Positions 6,915 to 14,308 are shown, numbered from the stretch's first letter. The stretch: DNA of 25,221 bases from JAEUIT01 sp034439815 (GCA_034439815.1 JAWXBD010000136.1:1-25221); one strand, 5' to 3'. Program-made: numbers and translations. Notes: a model not told the origin generated them from the letters alone.

Positions 6915-7994
6915 TTGTCTCTCTCGACGACGCCCTCGTTCAACGCGGCATCAGCTCCCTCCGGCAGCAGCCGCACGGCCGCAATTCTGGTCACCGGCGC
7001 GGGCGGGGAAATGGGCCATGGCCTGCTGAGCCGCCTCGCAGCCCAGGCGGCCCAGAACGCTCAGCAGATCATCGCTGTCGATGTTCGCGAGATGGACGAA
7101 TCCAGTCGCGCGTTCGTGCAGCAGTGCTTCGTCGGCGATATCTGCGATCGAGCGCTGATGGAGCGGCTGCAGGCGCAGTACGAGATTCACGAGATCTTCC
7201 ACCTTGCCGCGCTCCTGTCGACACGCGGCGAATTCGTGCCTGAAACGGCGCACGCCGTGAATGTGGTCGGCACGGTGAACCTGCTCCGCGTTGCCGCAGA
7301 AGAGGCGCGGGCGCATGGACGGCGCGTGAAGTTCATCTTCCCGAGTTCGATCGCGGTGTACGGCATCGCCGACCTCGCGACAAAGCAGAAGTCCGGCGCC
7401 GTGCGCGAAGACCAGTTTCTCGAGCCACGCACCATGTACGGCGTCAACAAGCTCGAAGGGGAACACCTCGGCCGCTACTACGCCCGTCACTACCGCACGC
7501 TCGCGAAGGACCGCATCGAACATCCGATCGATTTCCGCTCGATCCGTTTTCCCGGCATCATTTCGGCCGAGACCGTCCCTTCCGGCGGAACGAGCGATTA
7601 CGGCCCCGAAATGATTCACGCCGGTGCAGCAGGCAGACCATACGCGTGCTTCGTCCGGCCGGACTCCCGCATTCCATTCATGACGATGCCGGAGGCAATC
7701 GATGCCCTCCTGCAACTCGCCGCTGCGCCCGAAGCCGGCCTCACACAGCTCGTCTACAACGTCACGGCGTTCAGTCCGTCGGCGGACGAGTTTGCCGGAC
7801 TCGTTCGCGGTGCGTTTCCAGGAGCGGAGATCACGTTCGCACCGGACTGTGCCCGCCAGTCGATTGTTGACAGCTGGCCCGAAGATCTCGTCGACACCGC
7901 CGCGCGGCGCGACTGGGGCTGGAAGCCGACGCATACGACGCGCTCAGCGTTCGAGCAGTACCTGGTGCCGAAGATCCGCTCCCGTTACGCCTGA
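6915..7994 (+). CDS. L-threonine 3-dehydrogenase, NAD-dependent epimerase type
   Basis: A 359-residue extended short-chain dehydrogenase/epimerase-fold protein oxidising L-threonine to 2-amino-3-ketobutyrate with NAD+. The Rossmann motif TGAGGEMGHGL starts near residue 27, a Ser pair (FPSSIAVYG) near 144, and the catalytic Tyr175-x3-Lys179 in MYGVNKLEGE. The stretches SIRFPGIISAETVPSGGTSD, MIHAGAAGRPYACFVRPD and IPFMTMPEAIDALLQL are characteristic of the epimerase-type threonine dehydrogenases, which are unrelated to the zinc-dependent Tdh of E. coli. The TTG start at 6915 is chosen from GGAAGGA upstream; the frame runs further up without signals. The KBL gene follows after 31 bases on the same strand, giving the complete two-step threonine-to-glycine pathway. 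High confidence in function, moderate in start. Confidence 0.9.
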   Translation: MSLSTTPSFNAASAPSGSSRTAAILVTGAGGEMGHGLLSRLAAQAAQNAQQIIAVDVREMDESSRAFVQQCFVGDICDRALMERLQAQYEIHEIFHLAALLSTRGEFVPETAHAVNVVGTVNLLRVAAEEARAHGRRVKFIFPSSIAVYGIADLATKQKSGAVREDQFLEPRTMYGVNKLEGEHLGRYYARHYRTLAKDRIEHPIDFRSIRFPGIISAETVPSGGTSDYGPEMIHAGAAGRPYACFVRPDSRIPFMTMPEAIDALLQLAAAPEAGLTQLVYNVTAFSPSADEFAGLVRGAFPGAEITFAPDCARQSIVDSWPEDLVDTAARRDWGWKPTHTTRSAFEQYLVPKIRSRYA

Positions 7995-8025
7995 CGCTTT
8001 CCGGTTCTCACAACCGCACGCCACC

Positions 8026-8124
8026 ATGATCACCATGATCACCATGATCACCATGATCACCATGATCACCATGACCACCATGACCACCATGACCACCATG
8101 ACCACCATGACCACCATGACCACC
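8026..8124 (+). repeat. 11-unit 9-bp ATG array at the kbl start
   Basis: Five units of ATGATCACC (8026-8070) are followed by six of ATGACCACC (8071-8124), then ACGACCACC and decayed ACC-rich sequence to about 8145. Every unit restores an in-frame ATG and encodes Met-Ile-Thr or Met-Thr-Thr. The switch of unit type after five copies suggests two rounds of local expansion. Confidence 0.95.
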
Positions 8125-9357
8125 ACGACCACCACCTCCACCACCGGGGCACTTCCGTTCGTACGTCGGGCCGACGACACCTTGACCATGCTCAAGCAGT
8201 CGGGCCAGTTGAAGTACCTCCAGATGATCGAAGGGCCGATGGACGCGACAGTCCGTCTGCGCGGCATTGGCCAGGTCGCGTGCTTCTGCTCCAACAATTA
8301 CCTCGGCCTTGCGAATCATCCCGAGGTGATCGAAGCGGGCATCGAGGGACTCCGGAAGTACGGCGCGGGAACGGCGAGTGTGCGCTTTATCTGTGGCACG
8401 TTCGACTGTCACGAGCGTCTGGAGCGGCGCATCGCCCAGTTCTACGGCGTCGAGGCGGCATACACGTTCTCCAGCTGCTGGAACGCGAATGAAGCGCTCT
8501 TCCCAACGTTCTGCGATCCGGGCGACATCATCATCTCGGACGAACTGAATCACGCGTCGATCATCGACGGCATTCGGCTCGCGGCCAGCATCAAGAAGGG
8601 GCTGCATCGCACGGTGTACAAGCACGGTGATCTCGCCGGACTGCGAACGAAGTTGTCCGAAGCGCGGGCCAACGCTGATGTGACCGGCCAGATCTGGGTC
8701 GTCACCGACGGCGTCTTCAGCATGGAAGGCGACATCGCCAATCTGCCCGCGATCCGCGCGCTGTGCGATGAATTCGGAGCGCTCCTCGTCGTCGACGACA
8801 GCCACGGGACCGGTGTCCTGGGTTTGACCGGCCGCGGGACGCATGAGCAGTTTGCCATGCCGGGCTCGTCCATTGATTTCTTCACGGGCACGCTCGGCAA
8901 GGCGCTCGGCGGCGCCGCCGGCGGCTACGTCGCCGGATCACGTCGCGGCATCGACATGCTCATCCAGCGTGGTCGACCGACGCTCTTTTCGAATGCCCTG
9001 CCATGCACGGTCGCGTGCTCCGCCGACAAGGCCATCGAGATTCTGATGCGCGAACCGCAGCGGATGCAGACGCTGCGCGACAACGTGGCGTATGCGCGCG
9101 AAGGGATTCGGACGACAGGATTCGAAGTCCTCGAGAGTTCAACGGCGATCTGTCCCATTATCGTGCACGACACTGCGAAGGCGATCGCCATGAGCCGGCG
9201 CCTGCTCGAGCTGGGCGTTTTCGTGATCGGGTTCGGGTTCCCGGTCGTTCCCGAAGGGCATGCGCGCCTGCGCGTGCAGATCTCGGCCGCGCATCGCCGC
9301 GAGCATCTCGATGCATTACTGACCGGACTGCGTGTGCTGCGCAGCGAGCACCGATAA
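8026..9357 (+). CDS. kbl: 2-amino-3-ketobutyrate CoA ligase (glycine C-acetyltransferase)
   Basis: A PLP enzyme of the alpha-oxoamine synthase family that cleaves 2-amino-3-ketobutyrate with CoA to glycine and acetyl-CoA, directly after the threonine dehydrogenase. Family motifs are CFCSNNYLGLANHPEVIEAG, SVRFICGTFDCHERLE, DELNHASIIDGIRL, TDGVFSMEGDIANLP, VVDDSHGTGVLG and TGTLGKALGGAAGGY, with the PLP lysine at residue 292 counted from 8026. The C-terminal FVIGFGFPVVPEGHARLRVQ is also typical. The core length matches E. coli Kbl, but about 40 extra N-terminal residues are encoded by an 11-unit nonamer array supplying 11 in-frame ATGs (8026 to 8116). I list the first ATG; any of them could initiate. 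There is no visible Shine-Dalgarno in the 31-base gap. The frame is open upstream to 7702, but that part overlaps the previous gene. Confidence 0.92.
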   Translation: MITMITMITMITMITMTTMTTMTTMTTMTTMTTTTTTSTTGALPFVRRADDTLTMLKQSGQLKYLQMIEGPMDATVRLRGIGQVACFCSNNYLGLANHPEVIEAGIEGLRKYGAGTASVRFICGTFDCHERLERRIAQFYGVEAAYTFSSCWNANEALFPTFCDPGDIIISDELNHASIIDGIRLAASIKKGLHRTVYKHGDLAGLRTKLSEARANADVTGQIWVVTDGVFSMEGDIANLPAIRALCDEFGALLVVDDSHGTGVLGLTGRGTHEQFAMPGSSIDFFTGTLGKALGGAAGGYVAGSRRGIDMLIQRGRPTLFSNALPCTVACSADKAIEILMREPQRMQTLRDNVAYAREGIRTTGFEVLESSTAICPIIVHDTAKAIAMSRRLLELGVFVIGFGFPVVPEGHARLRVQISAAHRREHLDALLTGLRVLRSEHR

Positions 9358-9383
9358 CGCCTGCAAAGTCATGCAGATCCTGT

Positions 9384-9411
9384 TTGCCTGACGCTGAGTT
9401 GCATGTATGTT
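9384..9411 (+). promoter_or_regulatory. Possible sigma70-type promoter of PEP-CTERM gene
   Basis: TTGCCT (9384-9389) and TATGTT (9406-9411) are separated by 16 bases, each matching 4 of 6 consensus positions. Transcription would begin near 9418, just before or inside the structured leader. Tentative. Confidence 0.35.
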
Positions 9412-9413
9412 CT

Positions 9414-9472
9414 TCCTCGGAGCGAGGACCTGAAAGGGCTGGGAAATTGTTATTTCCCGGTGCCACCCTTTC
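9414..9472 (+). promoter_or_regulatory. Structured 5' leader with nested stems
   Basis: TCCTC-GGAGC-GAGGA forms a small hairpin (9414-9428). A second element follows: GAAAGGG (9432-9438) pairs with CCCTTTC (9466-9472) and encloses GGGAAAT (9441-9447) paired with ATTTCCC (9452-9458) around a TGTT loop, leaving an asymmetric internal loop (CT opposite GGTGCCA). The ribosome binding site CGGAG starts within or next to the 3' arm, so folding could limit translation of the PEP-CTERM gene. I do not recognise it as a known riboswitch class. Confidence 0.55.
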
Positions 9473-9482
9473 GGAGTCAGAT

Positions 9483-10226
9483 ATGTCCTCGACTTTGCAA
9501 ATGATTATGGGCGTCGGGGTCGCTGCGGTCATCGCATCCACCGCCTCCGCCAGCATCAACGTGGATTACCTTGGACTCGGCTACGGCAAGAGCCAGAGCG
9601 TTTCATACAACTCAACCGTCCAATGGAACCAGGCTGGCAGCGGTCCGTTCTATTCGTTGAGTGCATTCGACCATCACTGGGTCGACACCGACACCAACCA
9701 ACAGTTCATTGGTTGGTGCATTCAGCTGTATCAGGGCATCACGATCGGAAACGCCTACACGTTCGATGTCGTCGCCTTGGAGAACGCTCCGCAGGCGCCG
9801 CTGGCGCCGGGTCCGATGGGCGTGCTGCAGGCCGGTCTCATGCGCGACCTGTTCGCACGCTGGGCCGACACTGCCCCCGGCACGATCGTCCCTGAAGCGA
9901 ATCTCGCCAACACAAACTCGAAAGCGGCAGCGTTCGCCCTCGCGATCTGGGAGATCTCGCACGAGAATTTCACCGCGGTCGATCTGGGCACGCTGAAGTC
10001 GCAGATGTCGCTCACGCTGGGCGGCCTCCGCGTCAACGCGACTGCTGACGTGCTTGCGTACTACAACGCGATGCATGCATCGCTCGGCGTCGGCGGGTGG
10101 CTGTACGCCGATGTCGACGGTCTCGTGAACTCATCTGCTCAGGACCAGGCTCGTCTCGTTCCCGCACCAGGAGCGCTTGCCCTGATCGGGCTCGCGGGCC
10201 TGTTCGGAGCGCGTCGTCGAAAGTGA
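9483..10226 (+). CDS. PEP-CTERM sorting-domain exported protein
   Basis: A 247-residue secreted protein. Start ATG at 9483 has CGGAG about 8 bases upstream. Residues 1-23 are a Sec signal peptide (MIMGVGVAAVIASTASAS). The C-terminus is a PEP-CTERM-type tail: VPAPG, then a hydrophobic helix (ALALIGLAGLF), then the basic end GARRRK. In organisms with an exosortase this tail directs processing and anchoring to the exopolysaccharide or envelope. The central part has Trp/Tyr-rich beta segments and a Cys in FIGWCIQLYQ, followed by AAAFALAIWEISHE. This resembles the thioester-forming TQXA-like pattern seen in some PEP-CTERM proteins, a guess from memory. The gene is flanked by a structured leader and a strong terminator, so it is probably monocistronic. 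Confidence 0.82.
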   Translation: MSSTLQMIMGVGVAAVIASTASASINVDYLGLGYGKSQSVSYNSTVQWNQAGSGPFYSLSAFDHHWVDTDTNQQFIGWCIQLYQGITIGNAYTFDVVALENAPQAPLAPGPMGVLQAGLMRDLFARWADTAPGTIVPEANLANTNSKAAAFALAIWEISHENFTAVDLGTLKSQMSLTLGGLRVNATADVLAYYNAMHASLGVGGWLYADVDGLVNSSAQDQARLVPAPGALALIGLAGLFGARRRK

Positions 10227-10260
10227 TTCGAAGCTTCTAAGCCACAATGGTTTCAACTGA

Positions 10261-10299
10261 CGCCGGGCCGCTCACTCGTGGGGCGGCCCGGCGATTTTC
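10261..10299 (+). terminator. Intrinsic terminator of the PEP-CTERM gene
   Basis: CGCCGGGCCGC (10261-10271) pairs perfectly with GCGGCCCGGCG (10283-10293), an 11-bp GC stem with an 11-base loop, followed by ATTTTCTT. It also lies 6 bases beyond the stop of the convergent mrp gene and may work from both sides, although the T-run favours the plus strand. Confidence 0.88.
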
Positions 10300-11397
10300 T
10301 TAGCGCACACTCAGAGTCGGCTGCACGAACGTGTTGCCGAAGCTGGCGATAGACGCCTGGCTTGCAACGTTCTTGACCATGCGGTCGAGCGCGGCGCCGA
10401 GCGGCGGATGTTCCCAGTTTTTGAGAGGCACGCCGGCGTCTGAATTGACGCGCAGCGCCGTGAAGATCGGAATCGCGCCGAGATACGGAAGGCCCATCGT
10501 CTGCGCCATGATCTCCGCGCCCCCGCGGCCAAAGAGATCGTGTTCGCTTCCGTCGTCAGCGACAAAGTAGCTCATGTTCTCGACGACCCCGAGCACGTCC
10601 ACACCGAGCTGCTGGAACATGCGCACCGCGCGCCGCGCGTCGTCCTGCGCGACCTGCTGCGGTGTACACACAATCACGGCGCCGGTGAGCGGCAGCAGCT
10701 GCGAGAGCGTGAGCGGCACGTCGCCCGTTCCTGGCGGCAGGTCGACGATGAGGTAATCAAGATCGCCCCAGTCTGTCTGCACCGCGAGCTGCTTGAACGC
10801 ACCATGCGCCATCGGGCCGCGCCAGATCAATGCCTTGTCCGGATCGACGAGTTTGCCGATCGTCATCGCCTTGATCCCGTGCACGTCAAACGGAAGCAGC
10901 ATGTTGCCACGTGCGACCGTCCCGACCGAATCGAGCCCGAGCATCGTCGGAGCGCTCGGGCCGTAGATGTCGCCGTCGAGCAGACCGGTTCGTGCTCCCA
11001 TGCGGGCCAGCCCGACCGCAAGGTTGACGGCAATCGTCGACTTGCCGACACCGCCCTTTCCGGCCCCGACGGCGACGATCTGCCGCACATTCGGAAGCGG
11101 ATTCGACGTGTCACGGACCTTCTCGTTGGGCCGGCGAACATCGGCTGTGAACTCGACATGGACGGTGCCGAGCGTTTCCCCGGCGTTGCGGGCCTGGCGC
11201 TCGACCGCTTCCTCGATATCCCCTCGAATCTTGTCCTTCATGGGACACGCGGGGGTGGTCAGCTCGATGGTCAAACGGACATCGTCCCCGTTCACCTGGA
11301 CATCCTTCACCATGTTGAGGGTGACGAGGTCCTTGTGCAGATCGGGATCTTTGACCGTCCGGAGGGCGTCGTACAGTTGGTGGCTGGTAAGCGGCAT
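10300..11397 (-). CDS. mrp: Mrp/ApbC-family iron-sulphur carrier ATPase
   Basis: A 365-residue cytoplasmic P-loop ATPase of the Mrp/NBP35 family, involved in delivering Fe-S clusters to apoproteins. An N-terminal MIP18/DUF59 domain (about 1-90, with TPACPMKD) is followed by the deviant Walker A GAGKGGVGKST (111-121), DGDIYGPSAPTMLG, the switch region VDLPPGTGDVPLTLSQ, CTPQQVAQDDARRAV and VENMSYF. I start at Met in MPLTSHQLYD (11395-11397), where DUF59 begins; the longer frame starts at a TTG and adds low-complexity residues. No Shine-Dalgarno is visible, because the region just upstream is C-rich on this strand. The CxxC cluster-binding motif found after NMSYF in many homologues is absent (FVADDGSEHDLFG). 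It faces the Spy-like gene divergently. Confidence 0.9.
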   Translation of the reverse strand: MPLTSHQLYDALRTVKDPDLHKDLVTLNMVKDVQVNGDDVRLTIELTTPACPMKDKIRGDIEEAVERQARNAGETLGTVHVEFTADVRRPNEKVRDTSNPLPNVRQIVAVGAGKGGVGKSTIAVNLAVGLARMGARTGLLDGDIYGPSAPTMLGLDSVGTVARGNMLLPFDVHGIKAMTIGKLVDPDKALIWRGPMAHGAFKQLAVQTDWGDLDYLIVDLPPGTGDVPLTLSQLLPLTGAVIVCTPQQVAQDDARRAVRMFQQLGVDVLGVVENMSYFVADDGSEHDLFGRGGAEIMAQTMGLPYLGAIPIFTALRVNSDAGVPLKNWEHPPLGAALDRMVKNVASQASIASFGNTFVQPTLSVR

Positions 11398-11720
11398 GAG
11401 CGGGGGGAGGGGGCCAGAACCTTGGGGGAAAGGCAAGAGAGCCCGCGATCATAGAGGCTGGCACGCGTCAGGTGAGCGATGCGTCGGGCCGTGAACGGGG
11501 CGACAAAGGTCCAAGGCTGAATGCTCCCGCCAGAAATAGCCGATCGGCACTGGCGTTCGGACGCGGTCGCTGCAGCGTCGGGACCGCCTTACGGTTCCCA
11601 GCGACAGCGCCCGCCCATCTTCTGACAGAATTCCGGTTTGTCGCCAGAACGTTCTGGTGACATTCTGACCGATGACCGGACGTTCCCGTTCGAGATGGCC
11701 CCCTTCGGAGTTTTCTTCCT
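11398..11720. other. Divergent intergenic region, 323 bases
   Basis: No gene is supported. Next to mrp the plus strand has G-runs of 6, 5 and 5 (11402-11427), a possible two-tier G-quadruplex. Nearer the Spy-like gene are two palindromes and a candidate promoter (11620-11666). The Spy-like gene has its own CGGAG ribosome binding site at 11706-11710. Confidence 0.6.
11620..11666 (+). promoter_or_regulatory. Palindromic operator candidates with overlapping promoter
   Basis: TTCTGACAGAA (11620-11630) is an 11-base palindrome. CCAGAACGTTCTGG (11644-11657) is a perfect 14-base palindrome. A half-site TTCTGAC recurs at 11663. A weak -35 TTGTCG (11638-11643) and a -10 CATTCT (11661-11666) are 17 bases apart, placing the 14-base palindrome inside the spacer, the usual position for a repressor site. 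Inference only. Confidence 0.45.
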
Positions 11721-12479
11721 ATGCGTATCTCTTCGACCCGCTTCCTGCGTCCGATCGGCCTCCTGGCCCTGGCAGTTGCCCTTTCCGCCCCGACCGTTGT
11801 CTTCGCCGACGACAAGCCCGTGCCGCCAGCGACACCCGACCGGGGTCAGCCGCCGCTTCGTGAGCCACGAGCTCCACGTGACGGCGAGCGTCCAGCCGGT
11901 CGTGAGCGTCCCGCGGGTCGTGAGCGTCCAGCCGGTCGTGAGAGCCCGACGGGCCGGGCCAATCCGGATCGCGCCGGTGGAGCGCGGGTCGGCGCCCTCG
12001 AGGGATACGTCAAGTCTGTCAAGCAGCTCTCGCTCACGGGCGAGCAGACGACCAAGATTGATGAAATGGTCGTCGCGTTCCAGACCGCCAGCCGCGAGTT
12101 CCAGGATCTGCATGCCCACCGAATCAAGGAGCTGAGTGACCTGCGCCGCCAGCAGACCAAGGACGGCGGGACACCGGATGAGGCGACGACCAAGGAACTG
12201 AAGGAGATCATGGACAAGAAGCCGAATGCTTCGCAGGTCCAGAAGAAGATCAGCGAGCTCCTCACGGACGATCAGCGGAAGCAGCTCGGCGAGCTGCAGG
12301 CGAAGTCCCGCGCCGCTGCGGCCGATCGCGCGAAGTCACGCGACGGCAAGCCGGCACGCGAAGGCGCGCCGCAGCGGGCGCGACCAGGTCGTGAGGCACC
12401 CAGCCGCGACGGCACCACCCCGCCGTCGCGCGAGCGACCGGCGCGTGAGCGACCGGCCGGCGACGCGCCGACGCGCTGA
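11721..12479 (+). CDS. Spy/CpxP-like periplasmic protein with RERPAG repeats
   Basis: A 252-residue exported basic protein. The ATG at 11721 has CGGAG 10 bases upstream. Residues 1-29 are a signal peptide (GLLALAVALSAPTVVFA). A Pro/Arg/Gly-rich stretch with tandem RERPAG units (about residues 55-78) is followed by a helical core of about 110 residues containing two LTxxQ-like motifs, LSLTGEQTTKID and LLTDDQRKQL. These motifs are the hallmark of the Spy/CpxP family of periplasmic helper or metal-sensing proteins. The tail is again low-complexity (SRERPARERPAG). The palindromes upstream suggest regulated expression, and Spy-type genes are often stress-induced, but no regulator gene lies nearby. 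A strong terminator follows. Confidence 0.65.
   Translation: MRISSTRFLRPIGLLALAVALSAPTVVFADDKPVPPATPDRGQPPLREPRAPRDGERPAGRERPAGRERPAGRESPTGRANPDRAGGARVGALEGYVKSVKQLSLTGEQTTKIDEMVVAFQTASREFQDLHAHRIKELSDLRRQQTKDGGTPDEATTKELKEIMDKKPNASQVQKKISELLTDDQRKQLGELQAKSRAAAADRAKSRDGKPAREGAPQRARPGREAPSRDGTTPPSRERPARERPAGDAPTR
11883..11954 (+). repeat. 18-bp coding tandem repeat
   Basis: Four units of the form CGTGAGCGTCCAGCCGGT encode Arg/Gly-Glu-Arg-Pro-Ala-Gly; the first and last are diverged. They form the disordered linker after the signal peptide of the Spy-like protein. Confidence 0.85.
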
Positions 12480-12519
12480 TCGCGCCGAGAACCTCATCAA
12501 CGCAGACAGCAGGGCATGG

Positions 12520-12551
12520 AAAGGGGGCGAGCAGCAATGCTCGCCCCTTTT
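12520..12551 (+). terminator. Intrinsic terminator between convergent genes
   Basis: GGGGCGAGCA (12524-12533) pairs with TGCTCGCCCC (12538-12547) around a four-base GCAA loop, extended by a G-U pair and A-T pairs to AAA/TTT. TTTT ends the 3' arm. It lies 41 bases after the Spy-like stop and just before the end of the convergent prepilin gene. Confidence 0.88.
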
Positions 12552-12560
12552 GTCATCTGG

Positions 12561-13550
12561 TCAGCCGCCGCCGAAGACGCGGACATCGTCGTACTTGTCG
12601 AGCGCGGCCGGTCCGCCCGGATTGGTCCCGCTGTTGACGACATCGATGAGAGGCGTCGCCGATGTTCCCAGTCCGTCGAACTTGGAGAGGTACACGCCGT
12701 CCGCCCCAGCTGAAATCAGCACGTAGCGACCGCGCGGCGATCCGTTCAGCGGAGCGTTGTTCGGTCCGAACGCGGGGCTGCGGATGAACTGGGCAAGTGT
12801 CGAGTTGACGTCGGCGACGGTGGAGGCGTTGATCAGGCTCACCTGCGGCTGGGCCTTGCCGAGTTCGCCCAACGCCAACGAGTCGGTGTAGGGCAGGGCG
12901 GGGCCGATGCTGAACTGGGCGACGTTCGGATTGCCCACGAGCGGCCCGTTCTCGCGCATCGCGCGAAGGTAGATGATCGGTTGACCCCAGGCGTCGAGAA
13001 CGTCTTTGATGTCAACGACGTTCAACACCTGTCCCTCGGTGACGGCAAGTTCATCGGACTTCGGTGAATAGAACGGTGGATACTGCTTGCCGGCGACCCG
13101 CGGGCCCTTGCCTATCTCGGCCGGGTTCACCTTGAGGGTGAACGTGTTGCTGCCGGATCCAACTGTGTACTGGACCCAGCCGGTACCGAACGATGCGTAG
13201 TCGGGATCGTCCTGAGCGACCGCGCCGCCCATGAGATGAAACAGCGCGTTCTCCGTGCCTGAGAACTGCGGATCCATGGCAAGGATGTGTTCAGGAATGA
13301 GGCCGGGGTAATACCCGAACTCCTGGTAGAAGCTGTCGCAGGCCTTCGCGAACTCCTGCATCGTCGAGCTGGTCTGCGAGCGCCGGGCGTTCCCGAGCGC
13401 TTTGGAGAGCGCCGGCAGCAGGATGCCGATCAGCAGCACGATGATGCCGACCGCGACCAGAAGTTCGGTGATCGTGAACGCGAGCCGTCGCGTGGAACGG
13501 GACCGGTTGCGGTGCAGCGAACGAGTAATAGTGGGGCGGAGGGCGGACAT
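12561..13550 (-). CDS. Prepilin-like protein with type IV pilin N-terminus
   Basis: A 329-residue protein. The ATG at 13550 has GAGG about 8 bases upstream; the frame extends upstream to 13673 without signals. After a basic leader (RSTRRLA) comes the class III signal FTITELLVAVGIIVLLIGILL. Cleavage is predicted between Ala24 and Phe25 (Ala replaces the usual Gly), with the conserved Glu at mature position 5. A prepilin peptidase would process it for a type II secretion-like pseudopilus or a type IV pilus system. The rest, with PQFSGTENALFHLMGGAV, DAWGQPIIYLRA and a C-terminal YVLISAGADGVYLS (the GspG-like 'DAWG...SAGPDG' pattern), fits the many planctomycete prepilin-like proteins whose exact role is unknown. 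A Gly-rich end (VRVFGGG) closes it. Confidence 0.85.
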   Translation of the reverse strand: MSALRPTITRSLHRNRSRSTRRLAFTITELLVAVGIIVLLIGILLPALSKALGNARRSQTSSTMQEFAKACDSFYQEFGYYPGLIPEHILAMDPQFSGTENALFHLMGGAVAQDDPDYASFGTGWVQYTVGSGSNTFTLKVNPAEIGKGPRVAGKQYPPFYSPKSDELAVTEGQVLNVVDIKDVLDAWGQPIIYLRAMRENGPLVGNPNVAQFSIGPALPYTDSLALGELGKAQPQVSLINASTVADVNSTLAQFIRSPAFGPNNAPLNGSPRGRYVLISAGADGVYLSKFDGLGTSATPLIDVVNSGTNPGGPAALDKYDDVRVFGGG

Positions 13551-13771
13551 GGCGAAAACCTCGTCGGAGGATGAAGGCTCGCCAGTCAGAATCCAGCGTG
13601 TGAACCCGGAGAAAGGCCGTCGTGGGACCGTCTCCGAGCACTGTCGCCGCAACCGAATGGCGTGCCAAGGCAAAAGCGCTGGCGAAAGGCCGCGGGCCTC
13701 GTCACGCTCATCCGGTCAACGGACTGTACGCGAAAGTCCGAGCGGATGATGCGGCGAATGACGGAACTCAC

Positions 13772-14308
13772 TCAAGTCCGCAGCGGCCACGGGAGCGTCC
13801 CGGCTGCCTCCAACTGGCGCAGGCCTTCGTACACGGCAACGGCCGCCGCCGTCGCAAGGTTCAGGCTTCGTGCCTCCGGGATCGGAACCATCGGCAGGGC
13901 GATGCGATGGTCGGCGCCCCAGCGCTCAGCGACGGTCGCATGCACGGCGTCGTCCACGCCGCGGGTTTCGCGGCCAAACAGCAGGTAGTCACCGCGTGTG
14001 AACTGCGCCTGCCAATGCGGCCGCGTCGCACGCGTCGTGAAGAGCCATAGCCGCAGCGGCGCCTCCGCGGCGAGGAACGCGTCCCAGCTGGCGTGCTCGC
14101 GGCAGTCGACGAGATGCCAGTAGTCGAGTCCGGCCCGGCGTCGCGCCTTCTCATCCATGTCAAAGCCTATCGGATGGATGACGTGCAGCCGGCATCCGGT
14201 CGCGGCCGCAGTTCGGCCGATGTTGCCGGTGTTGTTCGGGATCTCCGGATGCAGCAGGACAATATTGAACGCCGGGTTGAAGGCGTGAACAGTCGAAGCG
14301 GTCGACAT
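13772..14308 (-). CDS. trmL: tRNA (cytidine/uridine-34-2'-O)-methyltransferase
   Basis: A 178-residue SPOUT-class enzyme that uses S-adenosylmethionine to methylate the 2'-hydroxyl of wobble base 34 in certain tRNA-Leu species. The three SPOUT motifs are present: NTGNIGRTAAATGCRLHVI, YLLFGRETRGVDDAV, and IALPMVPIPEARSLNLATA followed by AVAVYEGLRQL, which form the cofactor-binding trefoil knot. Length and order match TrmL/CspR. The ATG at 14308 is chosen because the family begins a few residues before FNIVLLHPEIPNN; the frame upstream is antisense to the EF-G-like gene. The ribosome binding site is weak. The prepilin gene lies 221 bases downstream on the same strand, so cotranscription is uncertain. 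Confidence 0.92.
   Translation of the reverse strand: MSTASTVHAFNPAFNIVLLHPEIPNNTGNIGRTAAATGCRLHVIHPIGFDMDEKARRRAGLDYWHLVDCREHASWDAFLAAEAPLRLWLFTTRATRPHWQAQFTRGDYLLFGRETRGVDDAVHATVAERWGADHRIALPMVPIPEARSLNLATAAAVAVYEGLRQLEAAGTLPWPLRT

Noticed and set aside
7702..8025. Upstream in-frame extension of kbl
   Set aside because: Overlaps the conserved end of the threonine dehydrogenase, and kbl homologues do not extend this far.
8008..8844. Minus-strand frame with a Gly-Gly-His/Gly-Asp-His repeat resembling a metal-binding tail
   Set aside because: The repeat is only the complement of the kbl nonamer array, and the remainder is antisense to conserved kbl motifs.
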